64,000 nt of DNA from an uncultured Duncaniella sp. (GCA_910578515.1 CAJTQR010000004.1:124001-188000); one strand, 5' to 3'; numbered from the stretch's first letter, positions 35,753 through 45,752 are shown. A program made the numbers and translations. The notes: generated from the sequence alone by a model not told the origin.

Positions 35753-37237
35753 TTATGCCTTTCCGAGAATTTCCACGAAGCGGCTATATGGTTCATCCCA
35801 TGCCTCAGGAGCTTCGGGCTGATAAGTTTCAGTCTTGACATTCTTGCGCACCACTTCACGAAGCTCGGCAAGTGAAGAAACGTAACCGGCAGCCTTAGCC
35901 TGCATGAGGATATTGCCAAGTGCGGTACATTCAGCAGGACCTGCCACTACAGGCAGATTGATGGCTGATGCAGTGAACTGGTTGAGGAGGGCATTGCGTG
36001 AACCACCACCAATTACATTCAGACAAGAGATGGGAGCCTGAGCCACTTCCTTGAAGAGATTGAGCACGTGGCGATACTTCAGCGCAAGGCTCTCGAAGAT
36101 GCAGCGCACAAATTCGCCATGATTCTTCGGGGCTTCCTGACCGGTAGCCGCGCAATATTCCTCAATAGCCTTGGGCATATTGGCAGGAGCCACGAAGCAA
36201 GTAGCGTCAGTGTCAATGAAGCATTTGAAAGCAGGAGCTTCCGCTGCCATAGCCACAAGCTGCGGATAGGTGTAGGTGACACCCTCGGCTTTCCAGCACT
36301 TCAGACACTCCTCGAGCACCCACATGCCGGTGATATTCTTGAGAAGACGTATGGTATGTTCGACACCACCTTCATTTGTCATGTTGTAATCAAACGAAGC
36401 GTCCGTAACCACAGGTTCCTCAGTCTCCACACCCATCAGTGACCATGTACCGCTGCTGAGATAAGCCCAGTCTTTACCCTCGGCAGGAATCGCAGCCACA
36501 GCCGAAGCGGTGTCGTGACCACCCACAGCAATAACCGGGAGAGCGGGGAGTCCGGTCTCGGCGCAAAGCTCAGGAGTGAGCACACCTACCTGAGTGCCGG
36601 GAGCTACAATCGGACCGAACTTAGTGATGTCGAGTCCGACGGCTTCAAGAATAGCGGGGTCAAAGTCACGCTTCTTGGCATCGAGAAGCGCACCGGTTGA
36701 TGCGATGGTGTATTCGGTAATAAGATTACCTGACAGCAGATATGAGATGATATCGGGAACAAAACCAATCTTCTCGGCATTCTTCACCGGATAAGTATCG
36801 CGCAGAGCGTAGAGCTGGAACACGGTGTTAAAATCAAGTGTCTGGATACCGGTGTGACCGTAGAGATTGCGCTTGCTCATCACCTTTTCAAAAAATTCGG
36901 CGGTGTTGGCAGGGCAGAAACGGCTATCGCGGTAAGCCACCGGAAGCCCGAAGAGCGAACCGTCGGGAGCAACGCATGCAATGTCAACGCCCCAGGTGTC
37001 GACAGCGACGGATACGGGGAGCACACCGCGACGTGCCACGCCCTTAAGACCGTCCTTTATGTTCTCGTAGAGTGAATAGATATTCCAATGTGACACGCCA
37101 TTGACTTTCATTATGGCATTCGGGAAACGGTTGATTTCCTCAGTTTCAAGACGACCGTCTTCATGGAGGGTCGCAAGGATGGTGCGACCGCTGGTAGCGC
37201 CTAAGTCAAAGGCTACAAAATGAGCTGGATAATTCAT
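35753..37237 (-). CDS. rhaB: Rhamnulokinase
   Basis: A FGGY-family kinase that phosphorylates L-rhamnulose. The 494-residue product has the N-terminal phosphate loop FVAFDLGATSGRTI, the RhaB-typical NGVSHWNIYSLYENI near 46, AVDTWGVDIACV with the catalytic-base Asp near 80-85, GGHDTASAVAAIP, and the adenosine loop NVIGGGSRNALLNQF. The neighbouring divergent GH28 enzyme could release rhamnose-containing pectin fragments. rhaA, rhaD and rhaT are not adjacent here. A strong promoter lies at 37315-37346. Confidence 0.93.
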   Translation of the reverse strand: MNYPAHFVAFDLGATSGRTILATLHEDGRLETEEINRFPNAIMKVNGVSHWNIYSLYENIKDGLKGVARRGVLPVSVAVDTWGVDIACVAPDGSLFGLPVAYRDSRFCPANTAEFFEKVMSKRNLYGHTGIQTLDFNTVFQLYALRDTYPVKNAEKIGFVPDIISYLLSGNLITEYTIASTGALLDAKKRDFDPAILEAVGLDITKFGPIVAPGTQVGVLTPELCAETGLPALPVIAVGGHDTASAVAAIPAEGKDWAYLSSGTWSLMGVETEEPVVTDASFDYNMTNEGGVEHTIRLLKNITGMWVLEECLKCWKAEGVTYTYPQLVAMAAEAPAFKCFIDTDATCFVAPANMPKAIEEYCAATGQEAPKNHGEFVRCIFESLALKYRHVLNLFKEVAQAPISCLNVIGGGSRNALLNQFTASAINLPVVAGPAECTALGNILMQAKAAGYVSSLAELREVVRKNVKTETYQPEAPEAWDEPYSRFVEILGKA

Positions 37238-37314
37238 ATAGTTTAAGGTATTAGTATTTTTAATTCACTACGTCATGCAGACAATAAATAGAATTGTGCT
37301 GCCACAGTACGACA

Positions 37315-37346
37315 CAAAAATAGCACAATTTAATGTAAAGGGCAAA
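37315..37346 (-). promoter_or_regulatory. Predicted rhaB promoter
   Basis: Minus-strand TATTTTTG (37315-37322) with TTTG (37343-37346) 20 bases upstream, a full consensus match, 78 bases from the start codon. Confidence 0.65.
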
Positions 37347-37379
37347 TATTTTCATTCTTCATTTTCAGAAAAATTTCGT

Positions 37380-37387
37380 TAACTTTG
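37380..37387 (+). promoter_or_regulatory. Predicted -7 box of the GH28 gene
   Basis: TAACTTTG lies 33 bases before the ATG at 37421. It overlaps an upstream in-frame ATG at 37385, which argues against that earlier start. It is divergent from the rhaB promoter, so both genes may share regulation. Confidence 0.5.
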
Positions 37388-37420
37388 CGTCAAATATTAA
37401 CGCAAGTAACATATCAGACC

Positions 37421-38839
37421 ATGAAAACAGTGATTTTAGCCGTGGCGGCACTGCTCTGTGCCACCATGCAAATCAAAGCTGCGGAAACCGCTGACAAGGC
37501 GTGGGCTGAGACTTATCCCGCTATCGAAAAGCAGATAAAGGCTCCGGAATTCCGCAACAAAGAGTATAAACTGCTTGACTACGGCAAGCGCTCCAAGACT
37601 GAGGGCTATCTCTACACCGAACTTATCAATAGTGTGATTGACCGCTGCAGCCGCGAAGGTGGCGGTAAGGTTGTGATACCTGCCGGCGAATGGCTCACCG
37701 GACCTGTAACCCTCAAAAGCAATGTGAACCTCCATCTGGAGGAAGGAGCCGTGCTGCTATTCACCACTGACTTGAAAGAATATCCCCTCGTATACACCCG
37801 CTGGGAGGGTATGGACTGCTACAACTACCAGCCCATGATATATGCCTACGAACAGGAGAACATAGCTATAACCGGCAAGGGCACCATAGATGGTGGCGCC
37901 AGCCGCCCCAACTGGTGGAGAATGTGCGGAGCTGTGAAATTCGGCTGGGAAGAGGGTATAACCTCACAACGTATCGGTCGCCCCATCCTGATGGAATGGA
38001 ACGAAAAGGGTGTGCCGGTGGAGCAGCGCAAACTTGGCGAAGGATTCGGTATGCGCGTGCAGCTTGTCAATCCGGTGAAGTGCAAGAATGTGCTGATTGA
38101 GGATGTGACCCTGCTGCGCTCGCCATTCTGGGTGATACACCCACTGATGTGCGAGAACCTTATAGTGAAGGGTGTGCATGTGGAGAATGATGGTCCTAAC
38201 GGCGATGGCTGTGACCCTGAATCATGCAAGAACGTGCTTATAGAGGATTGTTATTTCGACACCGGCGACGACTGCATAGCCATAAAGAGCGGACGTAACC
38301 GCGACGGACGTATAGCCAACATCCCGACAGAGAATGTGATAGTGCGCAACTGCCGCATGAAAAACGGACATGGCGGCGTAGTGGTCGGCAGCGAAATCTC
38401 CGGCGGATTCAAGAATCTGTTTGTGGAAAACTGCGTGATGGACAGCCCCGAGCTTGAACGAGTGATACGCATCAAGACCAACAATTGCCGCGGAGGTGTG
38501 ATAGAAAACATCTTTGTGAGAAATGTCACTGTTGGTCAGTGCAAGGAAGCAGTGCTCAAAATCAATCTCGTGTATGAGCAACGTGAGAAATGCCAACGTG
38601 CATTCCCACCGGTGGTGCAGAATGTATTCCTTGAGAATGTCACCTGCCAGAAGAGCAAATTCGGTGTCAAGATTGAAGGATTCGAAGATATTTGCAATAT
38701 CCGCAACGTCGAGGTGAAAAATTGCGAATTCAACAATGTCACCTCCGGAGGAAACTCAATCACAGGCATGACCGAAGGAGTGAGATTCATTGACTTGAAA
38801 ATCAATGGTAAACTCTGCGAGGATTTTCCAGCAAAATAA
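37421..38839 (+). CDS. GH28 family polygalacturonase-like pectinase
   Basis: A secreted right-handed beta-helix glycosidase. The start at 37421 gives 472 residues with a signal peptide (about 1-20). All GH28 active-site elements are present: N260-G-D262, D283-D284 in TGDDCIAIKSG, His317 in NGHGG, and R350-I-K352. The first motif is NGD rather than NTD, and the sequence resembles Bacteroides exo-acting pectin and rhamnogalacturonan enzymes, so exact linkage is uncertain. The divergent rhaB supports a rhamnogalacturonan role (inference). Confidence 0.9.
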   Translation: MKTVILAVAALLCATMQIKAAETADKAWAETYPAIEKQIKAPEFRNKEYKLLDYGKRSKTEGYLYTELINSVIDRCSREGGGKVVIPAGEWLTGPVTLKSNVNLHLEEGAVLLFTTDLKEYPLVYTRWEGMDCYNYQPMIYAYEQENIAITGKGTIDGGASRPNWWRMCGAVKFGWEEGITSQRIGRPILMEWNEKGVPVEQRKLGEGFGMRVQLVNPVKCKNVLIEDVTLLRSPFWVIHPLMCENLIVKGVHVENDGPNGDGCDPESCKNVLIEDCYFDTGDDCIAIKSGRNRDGRIANIPTENVIVRNCRMKNGHGGVVVGSEISGGFKNLFVENCVMDSPELERVIRIKTNNCRGGVIENIFVRNVTVGQCKEAVLKINLVYEQREKCQRAFPPVVQNVFLENVTCQKSKFGVKIEGFEDICNIRNVEVKNCEFNNVTSGGNSITGMTEGVRFIDLKINGKLCEDFPAK

Positions 38840-38890
38840 ACGATTGAAACAAGGAGCCGCGCAACCTGACGACTACTGACATAAACGATA

Positions 38891-38935
38891 CGCCTCCCTG
38901 CCGGTGATGAACCCGCAGGGAGGCGCTTTTTTCAT
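38891..38935. terminator. Terminator after the GH28 gene
   Basis: A perfect 11-base GC-rich stem (38891-38901 with 38915-38925) followed by TTTTTTCATTTTG. Confidence 0.9.
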
Positions 38936-38976
38936 TTTGTCATGAGTCTATGGCAAGATGTTGACAGGAGAAAGCA

Positions 38977-39552
38977 TCATAGACTTCTACCCTGCACTAT
39001 CTTATACGGCTCGTAGGAGGTGACTGTACAGTACATTGTGATGCTTGATGAGCTGAAAGTACCTTTCACCTGAACCACTGCACGGTTGGAGCCTTTTGCC
39101 ATCTGCAATACCACTTCACCAGAGCGACCGCTGCCCACAATCCTCATCGACATTGTAAGGTTGCCCTTCTTGTCATATTTTACATCCATGTCGCGCACAG
39201 TACCTTCGAGAGTCACACCGCCAAGTCCGTTGAACCCGAGCATGCCATAAGTCGAGGCAAGCTGAATCACGCCTGAATTTCCTTTGACAGCAACATAGTT
39301 GAGATTTGAAGCGACATTGAATGTGCGTCCACGTTTGAGAGTAAGCTGGTCGGCACCGGCAATGAAACTGCTGTCGAGCACAGCCCGACGAGCCACTTCC
39401 GCCACAATGGAATCCTCATATTCCCTCTGCGCCTTCTTCTGCGCTTTGGTCAAACCGGACTCGCTGTCGGAACGCAATGTGGAACAACTCTCTGTAACTA
39501 ATCCTCCCGCCAAGGCGAGAACCAAACCTAAGATGTAAACAAATCTTTTCAT
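38977..39552 (-). CDS. DUF4251 lipoprotein
   Basis: The 191-residue product has a lipoprotein signal ending at Cys23 (VTESC) and the DUF4251 pattern: VASNLNYVAVKGNSGVIQLAS, LGGVTLEGTVRDMDVKYDKKGNLTMSMRI and a C-terminal VKGTFSSSSITMYCTVTSYEP. It is Bacteroidetes-specific and of unknown role, probably a beta-sandwich in the periplasm or outer membrane. It is monocistronic. Confidence 0.85.
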   Translation of the reverse strand: MKRFVYILGLVLALAGGLVTESCSTLRSDSESGLTKAQKKAQREYEDSIVAEVARRAVLDSSFIAGADQLTLKRGRTFNVASNLNYVAVKGNSGVIQLASTYGMLGFNGLGGVTLEGTVRDMDVKYDKKGNLTMSMRIVGSGRSGEVVLQMAKGSNRAVVQVKGTFSSSSITMYCTVTSYEPYKIVQGRSL

Positions 39553-39737
39553 CTCATTATAAATTTTGAACGTGAATATATTAAAATGCGTGGATTGCTG
39601 AAAATCCTTGGTAATCCACTCATGGAATTAAATCTCATATATCATTATAACAAATTAACTTTGATTTTTATTGCTGCAGAATACCAGGAATAGTTGGTTT
39701 TATCGGGAATTTATATGGTAGTTCGGATTTTTTAAGT

Positions 39738-39745
39738 TATCTTTG
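39738..39745 (+). promoter_or_regulatory. Predicted -7 box of the 39796 gene
   Basis: TATCTTTG fits TAnnTTTG and lies 50 bases before the ATG. Confidence 0.45.
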
Positions 39746-39795
39746 CACATAACTATACCTTAAAACCAAACACTGCAAATATACCAAGATATATT

Positions 39796-41100
39796 ATGTC
39801 TTTCTGGAATGGAATGAAACGAGCCTTTGGCTTTTCACCGGAGGAAGAGGAAGAAGAGGGGGAATACGACCCCACTCTCCCCACCTACGCCGTGACTAAA
39901 AGTTCCGACAACGAGTCCGAGGAACATCACGAGGAGCAGAAACAACCGAAGGTTTCAAAAATAAGCTCAGACGGGAGTGCCGCATCCGCACTGCAGACAC
40001 AGCGCCAAGCGCCTGCTCCAAGAATAACCCCTCCGGTCCATAAACCGGCAGCGGCACAGGAGACAGCCACGCCAAATGCCAAGCCCGCAGTAAGAAACGT
40101 TCCGGAAAAACCGGTAGCTGACTCTGACCTCCCCGCCGACCTTTTCGACGCGGTGATAAAACTATTCAACGAGCAGCAGCCGGAGTTTGTGAAAACATGC
40201 CTCTCCACCGACGCCCAGCGCAAATTCATCATCGACTCACTGAGCCATAGCCTCAAGTCGAGAATAGCTGTGGGGAAATCGGACCTTGACAGCCTCCGCA
40301 AGGAAAACCGCCGGCTCCAGTTAAGCGTTGACCGACAGAAACGAGCGCTGCTTGACCGCATCAACGACCTTGAGGCACAAGTGGCACGTCATAACGACGA
40401 GAAAGAAAAAATATACACCAAGAAAAAGCTCCCTGTAGATACCGAGCAGCTCGATAAAGCCAACAGCCGCGTGGCTGAGCTTGAAGAGGAACTGAAAAAT
40501 CAGATATCGCTCCGCAAGCAGCTTGAAACAAAAATACAGATGAGCGATGTGCTTATCAACGACCTGCGCAATCAGGGCGCCGCTGCGCGTCAGGAACTTG
40601 AAAAGGTGCAGGAGGAGCAAAGCTCCGTGATGTCGCACATTCAGGAACAGCTTGACGGATTCGAACAGCTGAAAGCCCGCAAGGATGCCAAAATAGCCGA
40701 AAGCGAAAGGACTTTAGCCGAGCAGGAGCAGAAATTGGCTGAAAGCGAGCAGCGCATATCTGAACTTATCAAAGAGAATGAGTCGCTGCACCGCACCATC
40801 GAAAACAATCTCTACGCACAGGCATCGACCGAACGCGACCTACGCAACGAGATAAAGGAGCTTCGCGCAAAACTCGACATTACGACAGAGACGTCGACCT
40901 CGACCACCATACAGGAACCTCAGGTGCCGGAAGAACGCCCGTCAAAGAAACGCGGTCGCCCCAAGAAAGTGCGCATCGACAATAGCCTTGACAATACCGA
41001 ATGGTTTGCGTCAGGGAAAAAGGATGACCCTGATTTCGGTTATCATGAACCACCGCGACGTCCGGTGAACGATAACGAGGCGCAACTGACACTATTCTGA
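39796..41100 (+). CDS. Coiled-coil protein with C-terminal AT-hook motif
   Basis: The 434-residue product is not in a family I can name. It has an acidic N-terminal run (EEEEEEGEYD), a Pro/Ala-rich linker (about 60-110), a small folded block (DLPADLFDAVIKLFNEQQPEFVKTCL), then a long coiled coil (about 155-370, many Glu/Lys/Leu heptads). KKRGRPKK at 384-391 is a textbook AT-hook that could bind AT-rich DNA. No signal peptide, so cytoplasmic. A nucleoid or chromosome-organising role is possible but is inference. Confidence 0.8.
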   Translation: MSFWNGMKRAFGFSPEEEEEEGEYDPTLPTYAVTKSSDNESEEHHEEQKQPKVSKISSDGSAASALQTQRQAPAPRITPPVHKPAAAQETATPNAKPAVRNVPEKPVADSDLPADLFDAVIKLFNEQQPEFVKTCLSTDAQRKFIIDSLSHSLKSRIAVGKSDLDSLRKENRRLQLSVDRQKRALLDRINDLEAQVARHNDEKEKIYTKKKLPVDTEQLDKANSRVAELEEELKNQISLRKQLETKIQMSDVLINDLRNQGAAARQELEKVQEEQSSVMSHIQEQLDGFEQLKARKDAKIAESERTLAEQEQKLAESEQRISELIKENESLHRTIENNLYAQASTERDLRNEIKELRAKLDITTETSTSTTIQEPQVPEERPSKKRGRPKKVRIDNSLDNTEWFASGKKDDPDFGYHEPPRRPVNDNEAQLTLF

Positions 41101-41247
41101 TGCGACGGGGAGTCACCCAGTACCTCCACTACCGATGAAGCATCTATGAGAAATTGAAACTTTCATAATATGGTTAAAATCAGTCGCTACAGCAACCATC
41201 TGCTTTATTAACCGGACTGATTCCAAATGCAAATCCACCACCCGACT

Positions 41248-43428
41248 ATGAAATCCTTTTTAGCAATAATATCGCTGGCTGCCACCCTTACTGTATCGGC
41301 CGCCAATGTCTCAAACATCAAGGGGCTCGCACCATACGTTTTCCCTGAGAATAGAGTAAACAGTGTGTCAAAACCCGACTATCTACCCGACGGGCTCAGC
41401 TATCTCGCCATCTCTGAAGATGGAAAGCGTATAGCCAAACATGACACCAAGACAGGTGCTGAGATTGAGACCGTGATGGATGTGACCAACACCCGCGAAA
41501 ACAAGCTGGAACGAATACCATCGTACAAACTCAGTCCCGACGGTTCAAAGATACTCATCTGCACCGAACCCACAGCCATCTACCGCCACTCCTTCAAAGC
41601 CAAATACTACGTGTATGAGATACGCACCCGTATCCTGCGACCTCTGTCCACCACACATGTGTATCAGCGTTCCCCCCTCTTTTCGCCCGACGGACGAATG
41701 GTGGCATTTGTAGGCGAGGACAACAATATTTATCTGAAAAAAATTGATTTCGATACCGAGGTACCTGTAACTACCGATGGTAAAATAGACCATGTAATCA
41801 ATGGTGTGCCCGACTGGGTATACGAGGAAGAATTTACCTCTGCCTGCTCCATGGCATGGGCACCTGACAATATGACTCTCTCGTATCTCAAATACAACGA
41901 GACACAGGTTCCGGCCTACAGCTTCCCTCTCTATGAAGGGACCTGCACCCCGATGACACAGTATGCCCTTTATCCCGGCTCGTTCACCTACAAATATCCC
42001 GTGGCAGGCGAACCCAACTCAGTGGTGACAATCCACAGCTACGATGTGGATAACCGCAAGACCAAAAACATCACCCTGCCCGACGAAAAGATTGAATATA
42101 TCCCCCGTATCCACTACGGTGGCTCACCCGACCGACTGATTGCAGTGACACTTAACCGCGACCAGACCAGAATGGAAATTTTCTCAGTCAATCCTCGCTC
42201 AAATGTGTCGAAGTCACTTATGGTAGAGGAGGAAAATGCCTGGATTGAACCTTGCACTTACGAGGATATCACTTTTAATGCCGATAACTTCGTGATTCTG
42301 TCAGCCCGCAGCGGCTTCACCCATGCCTACCAGTATTCCTACGCCGGCTCAATGACACGCCAGATTACCTCGGGCGACTATGACGTCACCGCTTACTACG
42401 GTGCCGACGCCAAGGGCAACCATTACTACCAGTCAACAGTCAGCGGTCCCATCAACCGTGTAATCTCACGTATCGACGTAAAGGGTGTATCCAAAGCCAT
42501 CACCCCCGAGAAGGGTACCGCATCCGCATGGTTCACTCCCGCCATGAACTATTATACAGTAAATTACAGCACGTCAGCCACCCCTCCCACCTATACGCTC
42601 TACACTATCGCCGACAAGCAGGTGAGAGTGCTTGAAGAGAACAAAGATGTGGCTGCAAGATATGCTTCAGCACCTAAGAAGGAGTTTATCACCATCACAA
42701 CATCCGACGGTGTGACTCTCAATGCCTACATGATTAAGCCCAACGACTTCAATTCCTCAAAGAAGTATCCGGTGATAATGCACCAGTACAGCGGACCCGG
42801 CTCACAGCAGGTGCTCGACAGCTGGCAGGTGGACTGGATGCAGTATGCCGCCCAGCAGGGCTACATAGTGGTATGTGTCGACCCTCGCGGCACAGGAGGC
42901 AGAGGTCGTGCATGGGAAACTGTAGTTTACAAGAACCTCGGTCATTACGAGACTATCGACCAGCAGGGCGCCGCCCGCTATCTCGCCACCCTACCATATG
43001 TGGATGGCAACCGCATAGGAATATGCGGCTGGAGCTACGGAGGCTATGAGACCCTGATGGCTATATCTACCCCCGACTGCCCCTTCGCTGCCGGAGTGGC
43101 TGTGGCACCGGTGACCGACTGGCGTTTCTACGATACCATCTATGCCGAGCGCTACATGCTCACACCTAAACAGAATGAAGAGGGCTACGAGGAATCAGCC
43201 CCTCTCAATGCTGTGAGAAACATGAATGTGCCCCTGCTCATAATGCACGGCACCGCAGATGACAACGTACACCTCATGAACACCATGCAATATGTGTCAC
43301 GCCTGCAGGCTGCCGGTAAATTCTGCGATATGTTCCTCTATCCCAATATGAACCATTCAATCTACAACTGTAACGCCCGCCTCTCAGTCTATTCCCGACT
43401 TCTCGATTACTTCAACAAGAATCTCTAA
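41248..43428 (+). CDS. Dipeptidyl peptidase IV (S9B serine peptidase)
   Basis: Removes N-terminal X-Pro or X-Ala dipeptides in the periplasm. The start at 41248 (MKSFLAIISLAATLTVSA) gives 726 residues and a clean signal peptide; the ATG 21 bases upstream adds a hydrophilic prefix. After the N-terminal propeller comes the alpha/beta-hydrolase domain with catalytic Ser596 (GWSYGG), Asp671 (GTADDNV) and His703 (NMNHSIY). The EE pair that binds the substrate amine is visible in WVYEEEFTSA near 198. Confidence 0.94.
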   Translation: MKSFLAIISLAATLTVSAANVSNIKGLAPYVFPENRVNSVSKPDYLPDGLSYLAISEDGKRIAKHDTKTGAEIETVMDVTNTRENKLERIPSYKLSPDGSKILICTEPTAIYRHSFKAKYYVYEIRTRILRPLSTTHVYQRSPLFSPDGRMVAFVGEDNNIYLKKIDFDTEVPVTTDGKIDHVINGVPDWVYEEEFTSACSMAWAPDNMTLSYLKYNETQVPAYSFPLYEGTCTPMTQYALYPGSFTYKYPVAGEPNSVVTIHSYDVDNRKTKNITLPDEKIEYIPRIHYGGSPDRLIAVTLNRDQTRMEIFSVNPRSNVSKSLMVEEENAWIEPCTYEDITFNADNFVILSARSGFTHAYQYSYAGSMTRQITSGDYDVTAYYGADAKGNHYYQSTVSGPINRVISRIDVKGVSKAITPEKGTASAWFTPAMNYYTVNYSTSATPPTYTLYTIADKQVRVLEENKDVAARYASAPKKEFITITTSDGVTLNAYMIKPNDFNSSKKYPVIMHQYSGPGSQQVLDSWQVDWMQYAAQQGYIVVCVDPRGTGGRGRAWETVVYKNLGHYETIDQQGAARYLATLPYVDGNRIGICGWSYGGYETLMAISTPDCPFAAGVAVAPVTDWRFYDTIYAERYMLTPKQNEEGYEESAPLNAVRNMNVPLLIMHGTADDNVHLMNTMQYVSRLQAAGKFCDMFLYPNMNHSIYNCNARLSVYSRLLDYFNKNL

Positions 43429-43452
43429 GAAGTTGTTAAACCAATTGTTAAC

Positions 43453-44787
43453 ATGTCTGACTCTCGAACAGCAAACGAAAACGCAATATTCTCCCTTTGG
43501 CTGAACTGGGCAGTTTCAATAGGACTGCTCACATCGCCGATGGTATTCGCTCTCTTCATACCTAAAGTATGGATTCCACTCGTCACCTTCGCGATGATGG
43601 GTCTGCTTATGTTCTATGATAATTCCGGTAAAAAATACCGTTCAGCCGCCTGCAACCTGATACCGCAGATAGCTATACGCGCGTTAGGCATATCCGGCTT
43701 TATCATGATTATGATATGTATCACCTATGCACGGGGTATAATCGAATACTTCTATAGCGCTGAACTTCTCAATAAGCATATTCCCTTCATCTCTATCCTC
43801 ATCATCGCGCCAGTCACTTTTCTGGTGACCCTATGGGTACGAATCCGCAACAACAAGTCCACCATCTGCCAGAACTGCATAATACGCTACGGAGCTGCAG
43901 CCGAACGAGGATTCATAGGCAAACTGTTCTCGCAGGAGAGCAAATACCAGGCAACGTTCCTCATGACGCTGACAGGTGTGCTTGCAGCTGTGGAGTGGCT
44001 TTACTATGTGATATTCTATATCAATGTAAATTTCAATACCCCCGACAAATTCATGTTCCTCTGGGTGCCTATAATCCTTTACGGGCTCTCACTGATATAT
44101 GCGGGTATGAGATACTTCACTCTTTGGGGCTACTACTATCAGAACATCGAGGGGAGCAACCACCGTCAGGGCGCATCGTCATGCCTGAGATACCTGGTAC
44201 TTTGCGATGACCATATTTTCCTCAACAAGTCGGAGGGGTATTATGACATTCCCGACCAGGACAAGTATGACACTCCCGCCATGGTGCTTCTCAAATACCG
44301 TGAGGAGATGACGACTGAGCAGGGCCGCACCCACTTCGTGGATATAAGCAACATCAATCCGGATGATTTCTCGTTCCGTTTCATGTACCGCAACGACGAT
44401 ACAAGCGGCACATTCAACTTCTATCATTATGTATGCTGCGTGAAGTCAAAGGAGGTACTTGACGAATCTATTCTACAAGGCAAATGGTACAGCCTGTCGC
44501 AACTTCAACGCCTTCTCCACAATCATGAGCTCTCACCACTGCTCGCGGCCGAGATTCACCGCCTCTACACCGTCACCATGGCGTGGAAGACCTATGATGC
44601 CGAGGGGAAACGTCTCTACAAAGTGAAAAACTACCGTCCGATGTTCCGTCTCAACGGAATATGCGAATGGGATGTCGACTTCAACAATCCTCTGTGGCTT
44701 CAGGTTGCATCATTCAATCAGGACAAACCGTTCTACAACCTCCGCCGTCTTTGGCGCAAGTATACCACAAAGAAAGAGGAGGTATGA
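43453..44787 (+). CDS. Multipass membrane protein of unknown function
   Basis: The 444-residue product has about six hydrophobic helices in residues 10-235 (for example AVSIGLLTSPMVFALFI, ISILIIAPVTFLVTLWV, LIYAGMRYF) followed by a hydrophilic domain of about 200 residues with a repeated pattern of aromatic and Asp/Asn residues. I do not recognise the family. It lies 24 bases after the DPP4 gene, and its end overlaps miaA by four bases (ATGA), so it is probably translated with miaA. Confidence 0.75.
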   Translation: MSDSRTANENAIFSLWLNWAVSIGLLTSPMVFALFIPKVWIPLVTFAMMGLLMFYDNSGKKYRSAACNLIPQIAIRALGISGFIMIMICITYARGIIEYFYSAELLNKHIPFISILIIAPVTFLVTLWVRIRNNKSTICQNCIIRYGAAAERGFIGKLFSQESKYQATFLMTLTGVLAAVEWLYYVIFYINVNFNTPDKFMFLWVPIILYGLSLIYAGMRYFTLWGYYYQNIEGSNHRQGASSCLRYLVLCDDHIFLNKSEGYYDIPDQDKYDTPAMVLLKYREEMTTEQGRTHFVDISNINPDDFSFRFMYRNDDTSGTFNFYHYVCCVKSKEVLDESILQGKWYSLSQLQRLLHNHELSPLLAAEIHRLYTVTMAWKTYDAEGKRLYKVKNYRPMFRLNGICEWDVDFNNPLWLQVASFNQDKPFYNLRRLWRKYTTKKEEV

Positions 44788-45701
44788 AACCGTCGCTCAT
44801 CGTAATCACCGGACCTACGGCATCGGGTAAAACCGGACGAGCCGTGCATCTCGCCAAAGCTATTGACGGAGAGATTATCAGCGCTGACTCTCGCCAGATA
44901 TACCGTGGAATGGACATAGGTACCGGGAAGGATATCGAGGAATATGGCGATGTGCCGGCGCACCTCATCGATATATGTCCCGCCGGATATAAATACAATC
45001 TTTTTGAATTTCTGCGCGACTTCGAGGAAGCTCGCCGAGATATAGAATCACGGGGGAAATTTCCGATATTGTGCGGTGGCACCGGTCTATATGTAGAGAG
45101 TGTGCTCAAAGGTCTACGCCTTCCGGAAGTACCTGCCAACCCCACACTGCGCAGCGAACTGGAAGGGAAATCACTGGAGGAACTTACAGCAATACTTGCC
45201 TCGATGAAATCGCTCCACAACGTCACTGATGTTGACACTGCCAAGCGAGCCATACGAGCCATCGAAATCCAAAAGTATTATCAGGAACATCCTGATGCAG
45301 CCCGTCAAGCCGAACCTCATCCGCTTACAGATGCGCTCGTGATAGGAGTTGACATTGACCGTGAAGCACGACGTGAACGTATCACCCGTCGTCTGCATAC
45401 CCGCCTTGAACAGGGTATGGTGGAGGAGGTACGCAGACTGCTTGATTCAGGCATTGCACCCGATGACCTCATCTACTATGGACTGGAATATAAATTCCTG
45501 ACACTTTACCTGACGGGACAACTCTCACTGGAGGAGATGACCTCACGCCTTGAAATAGCCATCCACCAGTTTGCCAAACGTCAGATGACATGGTTCAGAG
45601 GCATGGAGCAGCGTGGATTCCCGATACATTGGCTTTCGTATACCCTCGAACCTAATGAATTTACCAATCAAATCCTCACACTCGCCGAGATGGACTGCTG
45701 A
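44784..45701 (+). CDS. miaA: tRNA dimethylallyltransferase
   Basis: Adds dimethylallyl to A37 of tRNAs reading UNN codons. The start at 44784 (MKPSLIVITGPTASGKTG) gives 305 residues, overlaps the previous stop by four bases, and is preceded by an AAAGAGGAGG ribosome-binding site, rare in this window. Motifs: P-loop GPTASGKT, SADSRQIYRGMDIGTGK, LCGGTGLYVESVLKG and the C-terminal KFLTLYLTGQLSLEEM with FAKRQMTWFRG. A longer in-frame ORF start at 44661 is rejected. Confidence 0.95.
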   Translation: MKPSLIVITGPTASGKTGRAVHLAKAIDGEIISADSRQIYRGMDIGTGKDIEEYGDVPAHLIDICPAGYKYNLFEFLRDFEEARRDIESRGKFPILCGGTGLYVESVLKGLRLPEVPANPTLRSELEGKSLEELTAILASMKSLHNVTDVDTAKRAIRAIEIQKYYQEHPDAARQAEPHPLTDALVIGVDIDREARRERITRRLHTRLEQGMVEEVRRLLDSGIAPDDLIYYGLEYKFLTLYLTGQLSLEEMTSRLEIAIHQFAKRQMTWFRGMEQRGFPIHWLSYTLEPNEFTNQILTLAEMDC

Positions 45702-45752
45702 AAGTCTACGGAAATAAGCTTGAGCAAAGAAGAGAGATAAACGGTCACGACG

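Noticed and set aside
37385..37420. Upstream start for the GH28 gene
   Set aside because: It falls inside the predicted -7 box and adds residues before an otherwise perfect signal peptide.
44661..44783. Upstream start for miaA
   Set aside because: It overlaps the membrane protein gene; the start at 44784 has a clear ribosome-binding site and begins at the P-loop.
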